From CAZLLV01 sp964560325 (GTDB lineage Bacteria > Acidobacteriota > Thermoanaerobaculia > Multivoradales > DATKCC01): a stretch of DNA of 14,274 nt. The stretch is taken from the NCBI GenBank assembly GCA_964560325.1, contig CAZLLV010000356.1:1-14274 (forward strand). The letters run 5' to 3'. The notes beneath the pieces are model-generated. The model was not told the origin of the DNA. It saw only the letters and a list, made by a program, of their open reading frames with translations, and made no database searches. Positions 1 to 6,299 of the stretch are shown in pieces. Each line of letters begins with the position of its first letter. Position 1 is the first letter of the stretch. Made by a program: the position numbers and the translations under genes.

Positions 1-862
<862 letters not shown>

Positions 863-903
863 CGCGTCGCGTCCTCTCGTCTCTCAGCCGTCTCGTCGCG
901 GAT

Positions 904-923
904 ATGAGTGCTTGTCACTCAGG
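904..923 (-). promoter_or_regulatory. HAIR-like operator upstream of clpB
   Basis: GAGT (906-909), a 7-nt spacer, and ACTC (917-920) match the core of the HspR operator HAIR, whose consensus is CTTGAGT-N7-ACTCAAG. Read on the minus strand the left arm is CCTGAGT (6 of 7). The site is about 40 bp upstream of the clpB start and resembles the site in front of cbpA, including a spacer beginning GNCAA in both. On the minus strand a weak -10 (TCATAT) overlaps its downstream end, with TTCTCA 18 nt before it. HspR itself is not encoded in the window. Confidence 0.6.
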
Positions 924-961
924 TATGAGAACGGACACCCCGCCCGCGGCATTCCCGGAAT

Positions 962-977
962 CCGCCCGCGAGGGCGG
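962..977 (-). terminator. Hairpin between cbpA and clpB
   Basis: CCGCCC and GGGCGG form a perfect 6-bp stem with a 4-nt loop, beginning 3 bp past the cbpA stop codon. There is no T-run after it, so it is not a classical intrinsic terminator. It may still attenuate read-through or protect the cbpA mRNA 3' end. Confidence 0.3.
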
Positions 978-980
978 GGG

Positions 981-2000
981 TCAGGTGCGGGGATCGAAGG
1001 AGGAGGTGGCGGCGAGCTTCTCGAACAGCTCCCGCTCCTCGTCGGAGAGGCTCTCCGGCACCAGGATGCGCAGCTCGGCGAAGAGGTCGCCCGCCTCGCC
1101 CTTGCGGCGGGGGAAGCCCTTCCCCTTGAGCCGGATCCGCCGCCCTGAGGAGCTGCCGGCCGGCACCTTGATGGTCAACGGACCGTCGAGGGTCGGCACC
1201 TCGGCGCGCCCGCCGAGCGCCGCGTCCCAGGGCGTGACCGGGACGGTGGCGTGGAGGTCGTGGCCGTCGAGCCGGAGCTCGGGGTGGGGGAGCACCTCGA
1301 CCTTCAGGTACAGGTCGCCGGCGGGACCGCCGCCAGGACCGGGAGAGCCCTGGCCCTGGAGGCGGATCTTGCTGCCCGGCTTGACGCCGGGTGGGATGTT
1401 GACCGCGAGGTTCTTCGTACCGCCGGTCGCGGGGTCGCTCAGGCCGATCTCGCGCTTGCCGCCCCGGGCGGCCTCCTCCAGGGCGAGCGCGATCGAGGCC
1501 TCGTGGTCGGCGCCGCGGCCGATCCCTCGGCCGGCGCCGCCGAAGCCGCCCCGGCCGGCCGGGCCGCGGGCGCCGCGCTGGCCGCCGAACAGCGCCTCGA
1601 AGAAGTCGGAGAACCCGGAGCCGCCCATGCCGGAGAAGGCGCTCGGGTCGCCTTCGAAGCGGAAGCCGCCGCTCGGCCCGCCGCCGGGGCCGCCGAAGTC
1701 GAAGCGGAAGCCCTCGAAGCCGGGGGGCGTCCGCCCGGTCTGGCGCGCCTGCTTCCAGGCGCTTCCGAACTGGTCGTACTTCTGCCGCTTCTCCGAGTCC
1801 TTGAGCACCTCGTAGGCTTCGCTGATCTCCTTGAAGCGGTCCTCGGCGTTCTCCTCCTTCGAGACGTCGGGGTGGTACTTCCGGGCGAGCTTCCGGTACG
1901 CCTTCTGGATCTCCTCCTGCGACGCGCCGCGCTCGACGCCCAGGGTCTGGTAATAGTCCTTGAATTCCACGCTGTCTTTCGGGATCTGAGTCGTTGGCAC
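981..2000 (-). CDS. cbpA: J-domain co-chaperone, CbpA/type II DnaJ
   Basis: Hsp40 co-chaperone that stimulates DnaK ATPase and delivers substrates. The J domain is near the N terminus (KDYYQTLGV...), with HPD in KYHPDVSKEE and the usual YDQFG end. A long Gly/Phe/Arg-rich linker runs from roughly residue 75 to 160 (GRGGFGGAGRGIGRG). Two C-terminal substrate-binding beta domains follow. The CxxCxGxG zinc-finger repeats of true DnaJ are absent, hence CbpA/type II. The length of 339 aa assumes the GTG at 2000-1998, preceded by AAGGGG. A second GTG at 1970-1968 would give MEFKDYYQTLGV and a 329-aa protein. That start is attractive because the HAIR-like operator covers the upstream GTG. The insertion sequence ends only about 53 bp upstream of the GTG at 2000. 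The downstream neighbour is clpB, a functional partner. Confidence 0.93.
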   Translation of the reverse strand: MPTTQIPKDSVEFKDYYQTLGVERGASQEEIQKAYRKLARKYHPDVSKEENAEDRFKEISEAYEVLKDSEKRQKYDQFGSAWKQARQTGRTPPGFEGFRFDFGGPGGGPSGGFRFEGDPSAFSGMGGSGFSDFFEALFGGQRGARGPAGRGGFGGAGRGIGRGADHEASIALALEEAARGGKREIGLSDPATGGTKNLAVNIPPGVKPGSKIRLQGQGSPGPGGGPAGDLYLKVEVLPHPELRLDGHDLHATVPVTPWDAALGGRAEVPTLDGPLTIKVPAGSSSGRRIRLKGKGFPRRKGEAGDLFAELRILVPESLSDEERELFEKLAATSSFDPRT

Positions 2001-2004
2001 TCAG
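1986..2004 (-). promoter_or_regulatory. HAIR-like operator at the cbpA start
   Basis: CTGAGT (1986-1991), a 7-nt spacer, and ACTCAG (1999-2004) form a perfect 6-bp inverted repeat with the GAGT-N7-ACTC core of the HspR operator. Read on the minus strand it can be aligned with the clpB site: both contain CTGAGTGNCAA, then ACTCA. A possible promoter overlaps it on the minus strand: TTGAAG, 18 nt, TCAGAT, the same 18-nt spacing as the weak elements at clpB. If that promoter is real, transcription would start near 1977 and translation from the GTG at 1970. Confidence 0.6.
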
Positions 2005-2054
2005 CCCCTTCAACGGCGCTCCGGTGGCGCCTCATTCCAAGGGTGTAGATGGGA

Positions 2055-2065
2055 ATGAGAGGGCC
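2055..2065 (+). repeat. Left subterminal inverted repeat of the IS
   Basis: ATGAGAGGGCC is the exact reverse complement of 3482-3492. The left end of the element lies a few bases outside it. Confidence 0.82.
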
Positions 2066-2075
2066 AACCCCTCAC

Positions 2076-2097
2076 GCAGTACGCTTAGAGCGTCTGC
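2076..2097 (+). other. Stem-loop in the transposase leader
   Basis: GCAG-T-ACGC and GCGT-CTGC pair as 8 bp with one bulged T around the loop TTAGA. It lies between the left inverted repeat and the transposase ribosome-binding site (GGAAGGAGG, 2123-2131). Leader hairpins in insertion sequences often dampen expression driven from outside promoters; that role here is only a guess. Confidence 0.4.
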
Positions 2098-2140
2098 AAA
2101 TTAAGTCGAGCTCGAGGGCTCAGGAAGGAGGAGTTGACCC

Positions 2141-3226
2141 GTGGGACAGGATAGCAGCAGCGTCGATTGTGTGACCGGCTTGGACGTGGGGGATCGGTGG
2201 ATTCATCTTCATCGGATTTCGAGGGAGTCGGGTGAAAAGCTCGAGGAGGGTCGAATTCGGACGTCTCCTTCGGCGATGCAGGAAGCGTTCTCGGGTCGTG
2301 CACCGGAGCGGATCGCCCTGGAGGTGGGGACGCACTCTCCGTGGCTGGCTCGACTACTGGAGGGTCTGGGCCACGAGGTGCTGGTGGCGCATGCGGCCAA
2401 GGTGGCTCTGATCGCGGGCAACCGGCGCAAGACGGATCGCATCGATGCGGAGTTGCTGGCGCGGCTGGCCCGAGTGGATCCGCAGCTGCTGTACCCGGTA
2501 CGTCATCGCGGCGAGCAGGCTCAGTGCGACCTGGCGGTGGTGCGCTCTCGGGACGTGGCGGTGCGTAGCCGGACGCAACTGATCAACCACGTGCGCGGCA
2601 CGGTCAAGGCGCTGGGGTATCGGCTGAGCTCGTGCGATTCGAGGGTGTTTGCCGAGCGTATGCGTGGGGAGATCCCGAGGGCACTGGCCCCCGCGCTGCT
2701 GCCGCTGCTGGAGCAGATCGGCCAGCTCAGTGAGCGCATCCAGGACTACGACCGACAGATCGAGGGGATGCACCGCCGGTACCCGGAGACTGAGCGTCTG
2801 CGACAGGTCAGCGGAGTGGGTCCGATCAGCTCGCTGGCGTACGTGCTGATCCTGGAGGATCCGCGGCGGTTTGCCACCAGCCGTAGCGTCGGAGCCTACC
2901 TCGGCCTGGTGCCGAAGCTGGACGAATCCGGCGAGTCGAGTCCTCAGCTCCGCATCACCAAGGAAGGGGATCCTCTGTTGCGGCGTCTGCTGCTCCAGTG
3001 TGCCCACTACATCCTGGCGCAGGGCGAGGACAGTGACCTGCGCCGCTTCGGCGAGGCGATCCGCCGACGAGGCGGGTCGATTGCGAAGAAGAAGGCCGCC
3101 ATCGCCGTGGCCCGCAAGCTGGCGGTGCTGCTGCATCGGCTCTGGCGCACAGGAGAAGCGTACGATCCGCTCTATCAAGCCCGCCGCCGGCAAGCCCGAG
3201 CTGACGACGTAGCCCAGGCTGCCTGA
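2141..3226 (+). CDS. IS110-family transposase (DEDD/RuvC-like plus Tnp20 domain)
   Basis: RNA-guided recombinase that excises and inserts the element through a circular intermediate. The N-terminal RuvC-like domain carries D15 (TGLDVGD), E61 (ALEVGTH), D99 and D102 (KTDRIDAELLARL), the DEDD set of the family. A helical/coiled-coil middle follows (about 165-215). The Transposase_20 domain covers about 216-300 (QVSGVGPISSLAYVLILED, then FATSRSVGAYLGLVPK). The family's second catalytic residue, a serine, should lie in this domain; S263 or S266 in DESGESS are candidates. The length of 361 aa is normal. The GTG at 2141 is chosen because GGAAGGAGG lies 9 nt upstream. There are no frameshifts or internal stops, so the gene is probably functional. 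It is convergent with nothing close and opposite in orientation to both neighbouring chromosomal genes. Confidence 0.95.
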   Translation: MGQDSSSVDCVTGLDVGDRWIHLHRISRESGEKLEEGRIRTSPSAMQEAFSGRAPERIALEVGTHSPWLARLLEGLGHEVLVAHAAKVALIAGNRRKTDRIDAELLARLARVDPQLLYPVRHRGEQAQCDLAVVRSRDVAVRSRTQLINHVRGTVKALGYRLSSCDSRVFAERMRGEIPRALAPALLPLLEQIGQLSERIQDYDRQIEGMHRRYPETERLRQVSGVGPISSLAYVLILEDPRRFATSRSVGAYLGLVPKLDESGESSPQLRITKEGDPLLRRLLLQCAHYILAQGEDSDLRRFGEAIRRRGGSIAKKKAAIAVARKLAVLLHRLWRTGEAYDPLYQARRRQARADDVAQAA

Positions 3227-3304
3227 GGCACCGAGGAGCGGATCGAGCCGCACGACGAAACCGACAGGCCTGCGCGTCTCATGTCGTATCCGGGTGACTG
3301 CGAG

Positions 3305-3313
3305 CCGCCCCTT
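3305..3313 (+). other. Right-target guide of the bridge RNA
   Basis: CCGCCCCTT is the exact reverse complement of AAGGGGCGG at 3495-3503, the chromosomal sequence directly to the right of the element. It forms the 5' side of the target loop and abuts the capping hairpin. Confidence 0.75.
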
Positions 3314-3329
3314 GGCCCCCGAGGCCGAA

Positions 3330-3342
3330 GTGTAGATGGAAG
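3330..3342 (+). other. Left-target guide of the bridge RNA
   Basis: GTGTAGATGGAAG equals the rejoined chromosomal target. GTGTAGATGG is found at 2043-2052 on the left border and GGAAG at 3493-3497 on the right border. It forms the 3' side of the target loop, immediately before the closing stem strand CACCCG. Confidence 0.8.
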
Positions 3343-3452
3343 CACCCGATCTGGATCGGATACCCACGTGCACCGAGCCACCACGAGCTCCCCGACGAGT
3401 GCGAATGGAAGGGCGACAGATCCAAGACGCGAAGACCCGCAGGCCGAAGGCC

Positions 3453-3470
3453 AGGCCGCCAAGGCGGCCT
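3453..3470 (+). terminator. Strong hairpin near the right end of the IS
   Basis: AGGCCGCC and GGCGGCCT are perfect 8-bp arms separated by AA. It follows the predicted bridge RNA and precedes the right inverted repeat. It could end that RNA, although no T-run follows. A smaller GGCC-GAA-GGCC hairpin (3442-3452) lies just before it. Confidence 0.35.
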
Positions 3471-3475
3471 TGACA
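3470..3475 (+). promoter_or_regulatory. Outward -35 box (junction promoter half)
   Basis: Perfect TTGACA pointing out of the right end. Exactly 17 nt (3476-3492) lie between it and the end of the right inverted repeat, so the -10 would be built from the border bases after circularisation. In IS110/IS1111 elements a junction promoter formed this way drives transposase expression from the circle. No good -10 exists to its right in the integrated state. Confidence 0.5.
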
Positions 3476-3481
3476 AACTAG

Positions 3482-3492
3482 GGCCCTCTCAT
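3482..3492 (-). repeat. Right subterminal inverted repeat of the IS
   Basis: GGCCCTCTCAT is the exact reverse complement of 2055-2065. The right end of the element lies only a few bases beyond it, at or near 3494. Confidence 0.82.
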
Positions 3493-3546
3493 GGAAGGGG
3501 CGGAGCCTTGCCTCGGCCCGAGGTGAAATGACCACCGAACACCTGC

Positions 3547-3586
3547 CCGCGCCTGCGGCGCGGCGGGACGAGACAAAGCTCGTCCC
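3547..3586. repeat. Twin hairpin, REP-like intergenic element
   Basis: Two adjacent perfect stem-loops: CCGCGCC-TGC-GGCGCGG (3547-3563) and GGGACGAG, loop ACAAAG, CTCGTCCC (3565-3586). Between the IS end (3495) and the ferredoxin stop (3660) no coding sequence is visible; this pair and the inverted repeat at 3618-3657 are its main content. Paired palindromes of this kind resemble REP elements, which IS110-family elements often use as targets. Whether it is repeated in the genome cannot be seen here. Confidence 0.4.
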
Positions 3587-3617
3587 CTACATCCTTTGGT
3601 GAGGTCTTCCGCCGATC

Positions 3618-3657
3618 GAGGCGGGTCCAGGGAGTCCGAGGCGTGCGATCCCGCCTC
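3618..3657 (-). terminator. Inverted repeat directly after the ferredoxin stop
   Basis: GAGGCGGG (3618-3625) and CCCGCCTC (3650-3657) are perfect 8-bp arms around a 24-nt loop. The arm starts at the base next to the ferredoxin stop codon. No T-run follows on the minus strand, so termination is possible but not shown. Confidence 0.3.
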
Positions 3658-3912
3658 TCAGGGAGGGGTCAGGTCGAAGTGCTCATAGTTGATCGCGATG
3701 AACTTCTCCCACTTGTCCGGCACCTCCTCCTCCGGGAGGATCGCCTCCACCGGACAGGCGTCGACGCAGAGCCCGCAGTCGATGCACTCCTCGGGGTGGA
3801 TGTAGAGCATCTCCCAGTCCTCTTCGGCGCCGTAGATGCAGTCCACGGGGCAGACGTCGACGCAGGAGATGTCCTTCACGCCGATGCAGGGCTCCATGAT
3901 GATGTGGGTCAT
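3658..3912 (-). CDS. fdxA: 7Fe-type ferredoxin ([3Fe-4S][4Fe-4S])
   Basis: Small cytoplasmic electron carrier of 84 aa. The first cluster motif is C9-x7-C17-x3-C21-P with C25 (EPCIGVKDISCVDVCPVDC), the spacing seen in actinobacterial and Thermus-type seven-iron ferredoxins. The second is C43-x2-C46-x2-C49-x3-C53-P (ECIDCGLCVDACP), a normal [4Fe-4S] site. The C-terminal tail is acidic and aromatic. The ATG at 3912 is preceded by AAAGGAG about 9 nt away. It follows hemL on the same strand after 58 nt and probably has its own promoter in that gap. The electron partner is not in the window; adjacency to haem synthesis genes does not prove a shared pathway. Confidence 0.92.
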   Translation of the reverse strand: MTHIIMEPCIGVKDISCVDVCPVDCIYGAEEDWEMLYIHPEECIDCGLCVDACPVEAILPEEEVPDKWEKFIAINYEHFDLTPP

Positions 3913-3957
3913 TCGGTGATCTCTCCTTTGCGGGCCGTGTGGACTCTCGGGACACAG

Positions 3958-3986
3958 AGTATAGAAAAGGTCACCGCTCCTGTGCC
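3958..3986 (-). promoter_or_regulatory. Probable ferredoxin promoter
   Basis: On the minus strand TATACT (3963-3958) matches 5 of 6 bases of the -10 consensus. A weak -35, GGCACA (3986-3981), lies 17 nt upstream, inside the end of hemL. The predicted leader of about 39 nt carries the ribosome-binding site. Confidence 0.45.
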
Positions 3987-5266
3987 AGCGCCCCGGCGAA
4001 CGCCTCGACCGTGCGAGAGATCTCGTCGTCGCCGTGCGCGGTGGAGACGAAGAAGGTCTCGTAGGGGGACGGGGGCAGGTGGATGCCGCTCCCGAGCATG
4101 CGGTGGAAGACCCGCTTGTAGAGCTCCCGGTCGGAGGCGTGCACGTCGGAGATCCGCCGGACCGGCTCGCCCGTGAAGAAGACGCCGAGCATCGAGCCCT
4201 GGCGCTGCACCCGGCAGGGCACGCCGTGGCGCTCGGCGGCGGCGAGGAGCCCCGCCTCGAGCGCGGCGCCGGTCGCCTCCAGGCGCTCGTAGGCCGCGAA
4301 GCCGTCGGCCCGGAGCGCGCCGAGGGCGGCGAGACCGGCGGCGACCGCCAGCGGGTTTCCCGACAGGGTGCCGGCCTGGTAGACCGGGCCGGCCGGTGCC
4401 ACCTGCTGCATCAGGTCGCGCCGGCCGCCGTAGGCGGCGAGCGGCAGGCCGCCGCCGATCACCTTGCCGAGCGTGGTGAGGTCGGGCCGCACCGAGGCGT
4501 AGGCCGGCAGCGTCTGCACGCCCCCCCAGGCGACCCGGAAGCCGGTCATCACCTCGTCGTAGACCAGGAGAGCCCCGACCCGGTCGCAGAGCGCGCGCAG
4601 CCCTTCGAGATAGCCGTCGACCGGCGGCACCAGGCCCATGTTGCCGGCGATCGGCTCGACGAAGACGGCGGCGATCTCCCCGCCGTGGCGGTCGAAGAGC
4701 GCCACCGTCGCCGCCAGGACGTTGAATGGCGCCACCAGCGTGTCGGCGGTCACCGCCTCGGGGACGCCGGGCGACGACGGGTGGCCGATCGTCGCGGCGC
4801 CCGAGCCGGCGGCGACCAGGAAGGCGTCGCCGTGGCCGTGGTAACACCCTTCGAGCTTGACGAAGCGGGAGCGGCCGGTGGCGGCGCGGGCGAGGCGCAG
4901 GGCCGACATGGTCGCCTCGGTGCCCGAGTTGACCAGCCGCACCATGTCGACCGAGGGGAGGGCGCCGACGATCGCCTCGGCGAGGTCGGCCTCGGCGGCG
5001 GTCGGAGCGCCGAAGGCGGTGCCGCGCCCGGCCGCCTCGCGCACCGCGGCGACGACGTCCGGGTGGCCGTGGCCGAGGATGTGCGGGCCGTAGGCGCCGA
5101 TGTAGTCGATGTAGCGGGTGCCGTCCTCGGCCTCGAGGTAGGCGCCCTGGGCGGCGCGCACAAAGACCGGCTCGCCGCCGACGCCGGTGAAGGCGCGCAC
5201 GGGGGAAGAGACACCGCCCGGCATCAGCCGGCTGGCGCGCGCGAAGAGGTCGCTCGGGGTCGTCAC
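3971..5266 (-). CDS. hemL: Glutamate-1-semialdehyde 2,1-aminomutase
   Basis: PLP enzyme converting glutamate-1-semialdehyde to 5-aminolevulinate, the second step of the C5 route to haem. It has 431 aa, usual for the family. It has the N-terminal SRLMPGGVSSPVRAF, the ID-Y-GPHILGHGHP segment, VNSGTEATMSALRLAR (phosphate binding), YHGHGDAFL, VFVEPIAGNMG, VYDEVMTGFR, and TLGKVIGGGLP with the PLP lysine at about K268. The GTG at 5266 is chosen: it gives MTTPSDLFARASRLMPGG, lies 2 nt after the hemB stop and has GGGAG about 9 nt upstream. The reading frame stays open far upstream, but that part is only the reverse of hemB and of the next gene. It forms an operon with hemB and supplies its substrate. 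Confidence 0.97.
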   Translation of the reverse strand: MTTPSDLFARASRLMPGGVSSPVRAFTGVGGEPVFVRAAQGAYLEAEDGTRYIDYIGAYGPHILGHGHPDVVAAVREAAGRGTAFGAPTAAEADLAEAIVGALPSVDMVRLVNSGTEATMSALRLARAATGRSRFVKLEGCYHGHGDAFLVAAGSGAATIGHPSSPGVPEAVTADTLVAPFNVLAATVALFDRHGGEIAAVFVEPIAGNMGLVPPVDGYLEGLRALCDRVGALLVYDEVMTGFRVAWGGVQTLPAYASVRPDLTTLGKVIGGGLPLAAYGGRRDLMQQVAPAGPVYQAGTLSGNPLAVAAGLAALGALRADGFAAYERLEATGAALEAGLLAAAERHGVPCRVQRQGSMLGVFFTGEPVRRISDVHASDRELYKRVFHRMLGSGIHLPPSPYETFFVSTAHGDDEISRTVEAFAGALAQER

Positions 5267-5268
5267 GG

Positions 5269-6255
5269 TCAGGGCTCCCAGCCGTCGTGGAGGAATCGCG
5301 CCGCCTCGACCGCTCCGTACGTCACGATCAGGTCGGCGCCGGCGCGCCGGATCGAGAGCAGGGTCTCCATCAGCGCCCGATCGCCGTCGATCCAGCCGCG
5401 CTCGGCGGCGGCGCGGATCATCGCGTACTCCCCGGAGACGTGGTAGGCGGCGGTCGGCAGGCCGAAGGTCTCGGCCACGTCGGAGACCACGTCGAGGTAC
5501 GGCACCGCCGGCTTGACCATCACCAGGTCGGCCCCCTCGGCCACGTCGAGCTCGACCTCGCGCAGCGCCTCGCGCCGGTTCGCCGGGTCCATCTGGTAGG
5601 TCTTGCGGTCGCCGAACGAGGGCGCCGACTCGGCGGCTTCGCGGAACGGTCCGTAGAAGGCGCTGGCGAACTTGGCGGCGTAGGAGAGGATCGCCGTGTC
5701 GGGGAAGCCGGCGTCGTCGAGGGCGGCGCGGACGGCGCCCACCCGGCCGTCCATCATGTCCGAGGGGGCGATCACGTCGATCCCGGCGCGCGCCAGCGAC
5801 ACCGCCTGCTTGCCCAGGTTCTCGAGGGTCGCGTCGTTGTCGACCGTCTCGCCGTCCAGCTCGCCGCAGTGGCCGTGGTCGGTGTACTCGCAGAAGCACA
5901 GATCGGCGATCACGACCATCTCCGGCAGCTCGCTCTCGAGCGCCCGCGCCGCCCGCTGGACGATGCCGTCGTCGCTCCAGGCGGCCGAGCCGACCCCGTC
6001 CTTGGTCTCCGGCAGGCCGAAGAGGAGAACCGCCGGCACGCCCGCCTCCCACGCCTCGCGGGCGGCCTCGACCAGCCGGTCGACCGAGTGCTGGAAGACG
6101 CCCGGCATCGAGCCGACCGGTCGGGCCACGCCCTCGCCGGGACGGGCGAAGAGGGGGAGGATCAGGTCGTCCGGCGTGAGGCGGGTCTCGCGGACCATGC
6201 GGCGCAGGGTCGGAGTGCGCCGGAGGCGCCGCATGCGGTGCTCGGGAAAGGGCAT
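5269..6255 (-). CDS. hemB: Delta-aminolevulinic acid dehydratase (porphobilinogen synthase)
   Basis: Condenses two 5-aminolevulinate molecules to porphobilinogen. It has 328 aa, normal for the family. The metal site C120-x-C122-x7-C130 (DLCFCEYTDHGHC) marks the zinc-dependent form. Schiff-base lysines are K195 in SYAAKFASAFYGPFR and K248 in DLVMVKPAVPYLD. The substrate-binding segment YHVSGEYAMIRAA is intact. The ATG at 6255 has no clear Shine-Dalgarno sequence; a possible -10, TACAAC (minus strand of 6265-6270), is only 9 nt away, so a very short leader or leaderless mRNA is likely. It is the first gene of the hemB-hemL pair and divergent from the ArsA-like operon, with 44 bp between the two start codons. 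Confidence 0.97.
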   Translation of the reverse strand: MPFPEHRMRRLRRTPTLRRMVRETRLTPDDLILPLFARPGEGVARPVGSMPGVFQHSVDRLVEAAREAWEAGVPAVLLFGLPETKDGVGSAAWSDDGIVQRAARALESELPEMVVIADLCFCEYTDHGHCGELDGETVDNDATLENLGKQAVSLARAGIDVIAPSDMMDGRVGAVRAALDDAGFPDTAILSYAAKFASAFYGPFREAAESAPSFGDRKTYQMDPANRREALREVELDVAEGADLVMVKPAVPYLDVVSDVAETFGLPTAAYHVSGEYAMIRAAAERGWIDGDRALMETLLSIRRAGADLIVTYGAVEAARFLHDGWEP

Positions 6256-6299
6256 GATTCGAGGGTTGTACCACAGCCTCAGGCATAATCGCGCGCGGC
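6256..6299. promoter_or_regulatory. Divergent promoter region, hemB / ArsA-like operon
   Basis: The 44-bp gap must hold both promoters. Rightward, CATAAT (6284-6289, 5 of 6 to the -10 consensus) ends 10 nt before the ATG at 6300. Leftward, TACAAC (6270-6265) ends 9 nt before the hemB ATG. No good -35 boxes or ribosome-binding sites are seen, so both mRNAs may be nearly leaderless. Confidence 0.4.

Larger units (their letters stand above)
3252..3424 (+). ncRNA. Bridge RNA / seekRNA of the IS (predicted)
   Basis: Noncoding part of the element downstream of the transposase gene. Three successive stem-bounded modules can be drawn. A 5' stem-loop is closed by ACGAC (3252-3256) and GTCGT (3283-3287). 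A target loop is closed by CGGGTG (3291-3296) and CACCCG (3343-3348), capped by GGCC-CCCGA-GGCC (3314-3326), with guides on both sides. A second large loop is closed by TGGATC (3352-3357) and GATCCA (3419-3424), in the place expected for the donor loop. Bridge RNAs of IS110 elements have a 5' stem-loop, a target-binding loop and a donor-binding loop. True ends are unknown; the RNA could extend toward the stem at 3453-3470. Pairings were found by eye, not computed. An alternative small hairpin, CCGAT/ATCGG (3346-3359), competes with part of the fold. Confidence 0.75.
2053..3494 (+). mobile_element. IS110-family insertion sequence, IS1111-like organisation
   Basis: About 1.44 kb. It contains a DEDD transposase gene close to the left end (2141-3226), a roughly 255-bp noncoding right part, and an 11-bp perfect inverted repeat (2055-2065 and 3482-3492) lying just inside the ends. 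Subterminal inverted repeats and a noncoding region downstream of the transposase are hallmarks of the IS1111 group within the IS110 family. ATGG occurs at both borders (2049-2052 and 3491-3494), so the exact ends cannot be placed closer than about 4 bp. No longer target duplication is seen, as expected for this family. It looks complete, is less GC-rich than its surroundings, and sits in the intergenic region between the ferredoxin gene and cbpA. Confidence 0.88.

Noticed and set aside
919..2013. Arg/Pro-rich minus-strand frame overlapping cbpA in another phase
   Set aside because: Out-of-frame reading of cbpA with low-complexity Arg/Pro translation, while the cbpA frame has full J-domain motifs.
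2031..2059. CTCATTCC and GGAATGAG, an 8-bp inverted repeat with 13-nt spacing across the left IS border
   Set aside because: One arm is flank and the other is the IS end, so it exists only since insertion. It is probably fortuitous, because the IS end itself reads GGAATGAG.
3227..3481. CRISPR array or protein-coding gene in the noncoding part of the IS
   Set aside because: No regularly spaced repeats; short open frames there lack ribosome-binding sites, and the sequence is better explained by paired RNA arms and target guides.
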